DNA from: Promerops cafer | Lineage: Eukaryota > Chordata > Aves > Passeriformes > Nectariniidae | Assembly (NCBI GenBank): GCA_013398275.1 | Contig: VZSE01004911.1 | Location: forward strand, 62,001-126,000 | Reading direction: 5' to 3' | Length of the DNA: 64,000 nt | In this document: one piece after another, positions 61,201 through 64,000 of the stretch | How positions within the stretch are numbered: position 1 is the first letter of the stretch | How the letters are laid out: the number at the start of each line of letters is the position of its first letter | Program-made: the position numbers and the translations under genes | The notes under the pieces: generated by a model | Told to the model about the DNA's origin: nothing | Database searches by the model: none | The model's input: the letters and a program-made list of their open reading frames with translations, nothing else

Positions 61201-64000
61201 AAAATAGCAAGAAAGATATCTGTGACAGCTAGAAAAATATATTGTCTGAAAAAAAAAGCAAGTCAATCCCATGCTTGGTTAGTCCCAAGGTGAAGGTGCA
61301 GATGGGCTTGTCATCTCTATTCTTTTAAAAAAAATTATAATTTTAACTTTAGTTCTCCACTTGCAGTTGTCATATTTTAATTAAGTGGAGCCAAGTGCTC
61401 TTTAAATTGTCTTCTCTATTTGTATGTAATTCCTGCACATTCAGACAGTCACCTGTTCACAGCTGGTCTCAACTTACGCCTAAGAAGTCCTGGCAGTCAT
61501 GACTCTGTTTTATCAGTCTTTTGCATCACACCAGAAAATAAAAGACGACAACAACGGGACACGTGACAGACAAAAGAGCCAAAAGATGGCTTAGAAGAGT
61601 AAAGCCATTTGACTTGCTTTTGTAAACAATTTATTTCAAGTATTGGGAGAATGGGTGTGGAATTACGCTGTTAAGCATCGATCAAGATTTTACAATTCAA
61701 AGTCCAGAGCAGCAGTACCACAAGCCCTGCTGAGTGCACACACAAAGGCAGTCCTGTTCCCTTTTCACACATCATCACTTATAAATCAGATATTGGACCT
61801 ACATACATCAATAGCCACTCCATGCTAGCTTAGTTGGCCAATTCCAATATTTTGTCTCTACCCTGCTTTGATCATAATCTTTACAGTATTAGCAGAGCTT
61901 AGAACCTTTAATATCTGCACATTAGATAGGAAAGGAGTAAGTGCAAAGCCATGGAAGACCCAAAATCAACAGTGCCTTATACAGAGTTCTCTAGCCAAGT
62001 GATAGAGCTTTGTTCCCCATTTGAAGGAATCCTGGAACAAAGAAAAGTGGACTTCTTTAGTCCTCTGCCCCAAGTTAGATGAAAATTAAAATCCACTGCA
62101 TGGATTTTAGTTTCTGCAACTACTCCACAGCCTAGAAAAGAGTAACTTTCTCCTGCTATATTCATTTACGTTCCTTAAGCTGGAGAGAGCCACATATATT
62201 TGAGCCACGGCATACAGCCTCCTTTCACACTGGCAGGCAATGAATATAACCTGAATTAAGCAGAGAACATGCTACACAGCTTCAGCATACACTCAAACAC
62301 TGTACAATCAAAGAATTCTGTGTGTCTCCCCCACCCCTGCCCTTGCTAAAGCAATCAAAGCCATAAATTATCCTTAGGGGCTCTGTCAGATCAGGTTTCA
62401 AAGTTGATAATTTCCCTGCACAAAAACACAAGCTTAGCTTAAAACCAAAACAAAACATAAAACTCATGCACATTCTCCCCATTCTCCTAGGACTCTAAAG
62501 TTGCTGTGTTGCTTAAAACAAAATAAATAATAATAAAAAAAACTAAACAAAACAAAGCACAAAAACCAGCATTATTGTGCTTCTCATGTCATGTGAGAAT
62601 GAAAAGATTATACTGTAGTAATTCAATCCAAAATTGCATCAAGATTACTTCACCAGTTCAGCAAGAGAACTGTGTCTGCATAGCCAGAGCTCCTGACAGG
62701 AGTCACAGCAAGCAGGGAAGAGAAACAGTTACACAGCCTGCCCCCGCTCCTCTCTCTCCAGCAAATTGTAGATCCTCTTCTTCCAGTGACAGGTAGCAAC
62801 TTGCACTGTCATCCACTTGCTGAATTTTAAGAGAGAAATGTTCTTTTCACAGTGTTTGGTTGAGATACTCCATAACTACTTTGTTATCTTCTCTTCATTC
62901 CCTCCCTTCAAACCTCCCAGCTTGTGATGGCAACACGGAGTTGAACAAGAGCAAGGCTGTGGATGCACTGAACTATTCCACACCACCCTACCACCCTCTG
63001 TGCCCTCATGTGCACCCACATGCCAGCGCTTATCTCCCACAGGGCTGGAAGCTCCTGGGTGCAAAGGCTGCCTTTCTACCTTGCTGTTTGCACAGCACAT
63101 AGCACAGAGGCCTTCTCATGCTGATAGGCTTCAGGTGTTTTAACAGCACAAACACAAGTTGTGCAATGCCCCGGGGATGTCGAACAGCCCTGGGGCTCTC
63201 TCAGTCCCCGCTTCTCATACCAACCCTGCAAATGGGCAGTGAGTATTTGTTTGTGCAAACTGTACCAATGTGCAGGAGATCAGAGCCTGCTGCAGCCAGC
63301 AAGCATTCCTCCCAGCTAAGGTCCTTGGAAATCCCCTTGCATAAGGAGTGCCTTAGGAAATCACACAGTGATAATCGCCTGCACCTAAACATTCATTACT
63401 GGTATCATCAATTAAAGCTTGTGTTTTACAGGTACCCAAAATATCCAGTTCTTTCTCCACTACAGAAGATAAGTCTGATTTGGCTTGAAAAAGGAAGTTG
63501 AACGTTTTAAGTGAATCCACCTGGACTAGTTTTTGGACTGGATAGAAGCAATCGAGATAAGAGTAAAATTCATTACATTTTTCACCTTTGCTGTTTTCAA
63601 CATAATTCCTTGCTACACAAAACTGTTCTCCAGCCTGCACAAACAATGGGGCACCTCAGGGAGACTCCCAGCGCTTGCTTTTTGCTCATCTCCATCTCCT
63701 CTTCTCCCACTCTGGGGGCTCACCTGTAGTCTTGGGTAAGGGTGACACAAGACTCCTCCTTCCCCAGTCTGGCCAGGAGCGCTCCACCCTCCTGCTGCAC
63801 CTTGACCAAACTTGCATCTTCAAGAACATTCTTCATCAACTGCCTTGAATTCCTCAGCAGCACAGCTGCATCCTGGAGGGATCACAAGAGTGAGGTGAGC
63901 AGTTACTGCAACCTACAGGCAATGAGGGAACAGGCAAAAACCAGCACCTAAACCAAAACACACCCAAACCACATCTCACCTGGGCCCACTCTAGGAAAAG
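25208..64000 (-). CDS. PLEKHG4: PLEKHG4 (puratrophin-1), Dbl-family Rho guanine-nucleotide exchange factor; 5' end outside the window
   Basis: Fifteen coding segments on the minus strand join in continuous frame: 63980-64000 (clipped), 63724-63872, 50819-50957, 48490-48612, 47804-47995, 32817-33760, 30684-30933, 30026-30115, 29478-29702, 28083-28253, 27427-27604, 26667-26783, 26315-26581, 25530-25726 and 25220-25384, in all about 1,076 codons. Order of parts: spectrin-like helical region, Ser/Pro-rich linker, DH domain with the signature KPIQRMSKYALLLKDL, PH domain with an invariant-type Trp (KQAWTSDIAKILWQQ), and a Ser-rich tail. DH-PH proteins load GTP on Rho-family GTPases and so control actin. 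Synteny with TPPP3 favours PLEKHG4 over its paralogue PLEKHG4B. The Sec14-like N-terminal part expected in this family must lie right of the window. Introns are large (9-14 kb) in the 5' half and short in the 3' half. The C-terminal end is not settled. Confidence 0.9.
25220..25384 (-). CDS. PLEKHG4: PLEKHG4 candidate C-terminal coding exon
   Basis: Strong acceptor tttcctcttgcag. Phase 0 entry reads RLAPSGAGESPCGAG, then VVAKIPEEMSWKGPAVLEAA, to LPWAR. It can end at a weak donor AGG|GTACAT or read three codons further to TAA at 25208-25210, which would make it the last coding exon. Ala/Gly-rich and without a known domain. Confidence 0.55.
25530..25726 (-). CDS. PLEKHG4: PLEKHG4 tail exon, Ser-rich
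   Basis: Acceptor ctctttccag, then the split Thr codon and ESSESSHCMSATGSSGSDSG, continuing CVSNIPQESFCEDMGSP to SQYISA. Donor GCA|GTAAGT, exit phase 0. The acidic/serine cluster resembles phosphorylation-rich tails of RhoGEFs. Confidence 0.85.
26315..26581 (-). CDS. PLEKHG4: PLEKHG4 post-PH tail exon
   Basis: Entry phase 1 after GTGCCAGG. Reads ARTRASIAVSLFDHSNPFKR, then a serine run and LLGPLNLHMYLDQALLPG, ending in an acidic patch (CIEEDELEQE). Donor GA|GTACGT was chosen over the neighbouring GTACGG because it alone keeps the next exon in frame. Confidence 0.87.
   Translation of the reverse strand: MPGPEPQLQCLCLTIPTPSRGHRRSSPAAALPLPTPLPPPPPCWGPSTSTCTWIRLCCQESWPPDAPLTSALASRRMSWSRRQAASPR
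26667..26783 (-). CDS. PLEKHG4: PLEKHG4 post-PH exon
   Basis: Reads EIRMQEMVSMGVGNKPFLDI, then KPSEAAINDRAIDYIMKGR, a block typical of the segment just after the PH domain in this subfamily. Acceptor cctctccag, donor GAG|GTAGGT, phase 1 at both ends. Confidence 0.92.
27427..27604 (-). CDS. PLEKHG4: PLEKHG4 PH domain, second half
   Basis: Reads TADIGLTENSGDSGLRFEIW, then RRRKSSDTYILQASSAETKQ and AWTSDIAKILWQQAARNK. Contains the late PH beta strands and the C-terminal alpha helix with its conserved Trp. Donor AAG|GTGTGA is non-optimal. Confidence 0.94.
28083..28253 (-). CDS. PLEKHG4: PLEKHG4 PH domain, first half
   Basis: Reads VNLKEQGQLVRQDEFTIWLG, then RRKCQRHVFLFEDLILFSKP to YIYKRSFK. Early PH strands; FLFEDLILFSK is the classic PH motif following DH domains. 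Acceptor catgtccag, donor AAG|GTAAGG, phase 0 at both ends. Confidence 0.95.
28435..28723 (-). mobile_element. Probable solo LTR of an endogenous retrovirus-like element (orientation plus)
   Basis: An intronic block of about 290 bp with LTR-like architecture on the plus strand: TATA-like TATATAA at about 28629, AATAAA at about 28649, a T/C-rich segment and a U5-like tail ending near 28723. It begins TGTTAC and is flanked by the same 4 bp, ACAT, at 28431-28434 and 28724-28727. No internal genes or primer-binding site are present, so it would be a solo LTR. Exact ends are inferred. The strand field shows the host gene strand; the element itself reads on the plus strand. Confidence 0.5.
29478..29702 (-). 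CDS. PLEKHG4: PLEKHG4 DH domain, C-terminal half
   Basis: Reads FKQVQLGDKMDLASYLLKPI, then QRMSKYALLLKDLIKECSEA to GNDLLAMDAIRDCD. This holds conserved region 3 of DH domains, the helix that contacts the GTPase. Donor GAC|GTACGT, phase 0 at both ends, 75 codons. Confidence 0.96.
30026..30115 (-). CDS. PLEKHG4: PLEKHG4 DH domain, middle exon
   Basis: Thirty codons: KDQFGMYALYSKNKPKSDSL, LASHGNTFFK. Matches the 'Y..Y..N' middle region of DH domains. Acceptor cttctgcag, donor AAG|GTAAGA. Confidence 0.95.
30684..30933 (-). CDS. PLEKHG4: PLEKHG4 DH domain, N-terminal part
   Basis: Opens with the split Ser codon and KLRHIIDEMVTTEREYVRSL, the conserved region 1 of DH domains (the T-x-x-E-Y-V core). 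Continues with RGKRSVIFGNLEKLYDFHSQ and ends CFLRH. Acceptor tttcctgttgcag, donor CAC|GTAAGG, exit phase 0. Confidence 0.96.
31150..31396 (+). mobile_element. CR1 LINE 3' fragment
   Basis: Very close to the CR1 consensus: 'cttcacccagagagagggtg', 'aggctccccagggaagtggt', 'cacagcaccaagcctgagc', ending in ATATTCTGTGATTCTAAAG. Lies in the PLEKHG4 intron in antisense orientation to the gene. Confidence 0.93.
31397..32816 (-). other. PLEKHG4: PLEKHG4 intron between the linker exon and the DH domain
   Basis: No additional exon recognised; short open frames only. The exons on each side join through a split Ser codon (AG|C). Confidence 0.7.
32817..33760 (-). CDS. PLEKHG4: PLEKHG4 long linker exon
   Basis: A single 944-nt exon, 314 codons plus 2 nt. 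The first third is helical and charged (AYEWALEGMRHLACVSMEDC, KWKFAW-like QWKFAWSKCQETKLVFEKKL) and continues the spectrin-like region. The remainder is Ser/Pro/Thr-rich and probably disordered, with basic-Ser patches such as KVLRKAQSFDLP that look like kinase or 14-3-3 sites. Acceptor gctctgcag, donor CAG|GTAAGT. Exon size and disorder are usual for this family. Confidence 0.93.
39021..39046. repeat. 10-bp-stem palindrome in TA/CA-rich sequence
   Basis: ATACACATGT, ATATTT, ACATGTGTAT: perfect inverted halves within an alternating purine/pyrimidine stretch. Simple-sequence origin is likely. Confidence 0.75.
42193..42230. repeat. Short direct duplication
   Basis: GATCCTTTCCAGCTT occurs twice, about 20 bp apart. 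Looks like a replication-slippage product in the intron. Confidence 0.7.
43024..43180 (-). CDS. PLEKHG4: Candidate alternative first coding exon of PLEKHG4
   Basis: On the minus strand a strong donor CTT|GTAAGTACC closes an open frame in locally CpG-enriched sequence. From the ATG at 43092-43090 it reads MHLSLQVAVAPSQLRQKDTA, NCL and exits in phase 0, exactly the entry phase of the linker exon at 33760. Splicing the two would give a short isoform lacking everything upstream but keeping the linker, DH and PH domains. No acceptor is evident, which fits a first exon. This is inference from sequence; phase agreement alone has a one-in-three chance. Confidence 0.3.
44935..45150. other. CpG-dense open frame of unknown nature inside a PLEKHG4 intron
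   Basis: About ten CpGs in 220 bp against a CpG-poor background. The minus strand is open from about 45147 to 44920, with a hydrophobic stretch (TTGIMVFIPHVPRCLLGMGD, SIMLALLHVVGKYFVGRC). The plus strand shows acceptor-like ggcctgtccggcag and donor GAG|GTACGTGAG around 44953-45038. I do not recognise the protein. It could be a decayed retrocopy, an antisense exon or chance. Confidence 0.25.
45990..46366 (+). mobile_element. CR1 LINE 3' fragment
   Basis: Includes 'attaggaagaaattcttccc', 'tgagggtggtgaggccctgg', 'gtgttcaaggccaggatggg' and the end 'tatggttctgtgatcatg', the sense CR1 3' end. Antisense to PLEKHG4. Confidence 0.92.
47804..47995 (-). CDS. PLEKHG4: PLEKHG4 spectrin-like region exon
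   Basis: 64 codons, phase 0 at both ends: EYCKRGQEALKKMNQWEDFS, then VDVHSYRVKLQTYEDQLEEF to VRLYEFFDK. Heptad-like helical spacing. Acceptor tttttgttttcag, donor AAG|GTAAGA. Confidence 0.95.
48490..48612 (-). CDS. PLEKHG4: PLEKHG4 spectrin-like region exon
   Basis: 41 codons, phase 0 at both ends: VISWIEDVGRERLKEAINLD, DSLDMLLQAQKHFKEFDLVA, S. The spectrin-type WI..VG..L pattern and amphipathic helix are evident. Donor AGT|GTAAGT. Confidence 0.95.
48613..50818 (-). other. PLEKHG4: PLEKHG4 intron, 2.2 kb
   Basis: No exon recognised. Includes a 15-bp direct duplication (AGCCCAAAGGGAACA) near 50390-50420. Confidence 0.7.
50819..50957 (-). CDS. PLEKHG4: PLEKHG4 spectrin-like region exon
   Basis: After the split Arg codon (AG|A) it reads DALDAASVLYNQVDEGVHRL, then VMLSNKRIQELELVMEFEKV and EECFKE. 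Donor GAG|GTAAGG, exit phase 0. The exact codon join with the exon 12.8 kb upstream shows both belong to one transcript. Confidence 0.95.
50958..63723 (-). other. PLEKHG4: PLEKHG4 12.8-kb intron
   Basis: No exon of the main frame is missing here. AT-rich, with no intact repeat recognised. A minus-strand donor CTAG|GTAAGT at 57751/57752 ends a short non-coding exon-like segment. Confidence 0.65.
57752..57855 (-). other. PLEKHG4: Weak candidate for a non-coding alternative first exon
   Basis: A good donor (CTAG|GTAAGTTTT) lies on the minus strand about 100 bp downstream of a TATA-like CATAAAGG. The segment has stop codons in all frames and no CpG island, so it could only be 5' UTR. Equally likely a chance donor. 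Confidence 0.15.
63724..63872 (-). CDS. PLEKHG4: PLEKHG4 exon preceding the spectrin-like repeats
   Basis: Phase 0 entry: DAAVLLRNSRQLMKNVLEDA, SLVKVQQEGGALLARLGKEE, SCVTLTQDY, then AG of the split Arg codon. Acceptor ccctccag, donor CAG|GTGAGC. Confidence 0.93.
63980..64000 (-). CDS. PLEKHG4: PLEKHG4 exon clipped by the window edge
   Basis: The 3' end of an exon reading LFLEWAQ before donor CAG|GTGAGA. Phase 0 joins it to the exon at 63872. The remainder lies beyond 64000. Confidence 0.75.

Overview
This is a nuclear genomic window from a bird, most likely a songbird. It holds several degraded CR1 retroposons on both strands with the typical avian 3' end (8-bp repeats such as AATCATAG), a probable solo LTR, CpG-island promoters, GT-AG introns and two runs of N from the assembly. 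No prokaryotic, plasmid or phage features were seen.

Layout: (1) 1-3025, plus strand: the last two coding exons and 3' UTR of a gene running in from the left, probably ZDHHC1 (called mainly from gene order). (2) 3026-7200: gene-free, with a small GC-rich patch near 4.45-4.75 kb, then a G-rich 42-bp minisatellite. (3) 7.4-11.07 kb, plus: TPPP3, complete, with a CpG-island promoter interrupted by an N gap, three coding exons giving 176 residues, and a poly(A) signal. (4) 11.1-21.8 kb: gene-poor spacer with CR1 fragments, a (GGGAT)n tract and an isolated CpG-rich patch at 17.4-17.6 kb. (5) 21.8-64.0 kb, minus: the 3' two-thirds of PLEKHG4 (puratrophin-1, quattro homologue), a Dbl-family Rho guanine-nucleotide exchange factor. 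Fifteen coding segments, including a clipped one at the right edge, join in perfect phase into about 1,076 codons: spectrin-like region, long Ser/Pro-rich linker, DH domain, PH domain and Ser-rich tail. Its 5' exons, expected to include the Sec14-like part, lie to the right of the window.

ZDHHC1 and TPPP3 head to tail, with PLEKHG4 converging on TPPP3, is the order and orientation known for human 16q22.1. The difference is that mammalian KCTD19 and LRRC36, which lie between TPPP3 and PLEKHG4, are not visible here. TPPP3 (microtubule bundling, abundant in multiciliated cells) and PLEKHG4 (Rho-family activation) both act on the cytoskeleton, but nothing in the sequence shows co-regulation.

Points most worth checking: a possible internal first coding exon of PLEKHG4 at 43.0 kb that joins the linker exon in frame; an RFX-type X-box in the TPPP3 CpG island; a perfect 12-bp-stem hairpin at 24.5 kb; an unexplained CpG-dense ORF at 45 kb; the unresolved PLEKHG4 C-terminus; and the orphan CpG patch where KCTD19/LRRC36 would be expected. 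No wholly new biological system was found.
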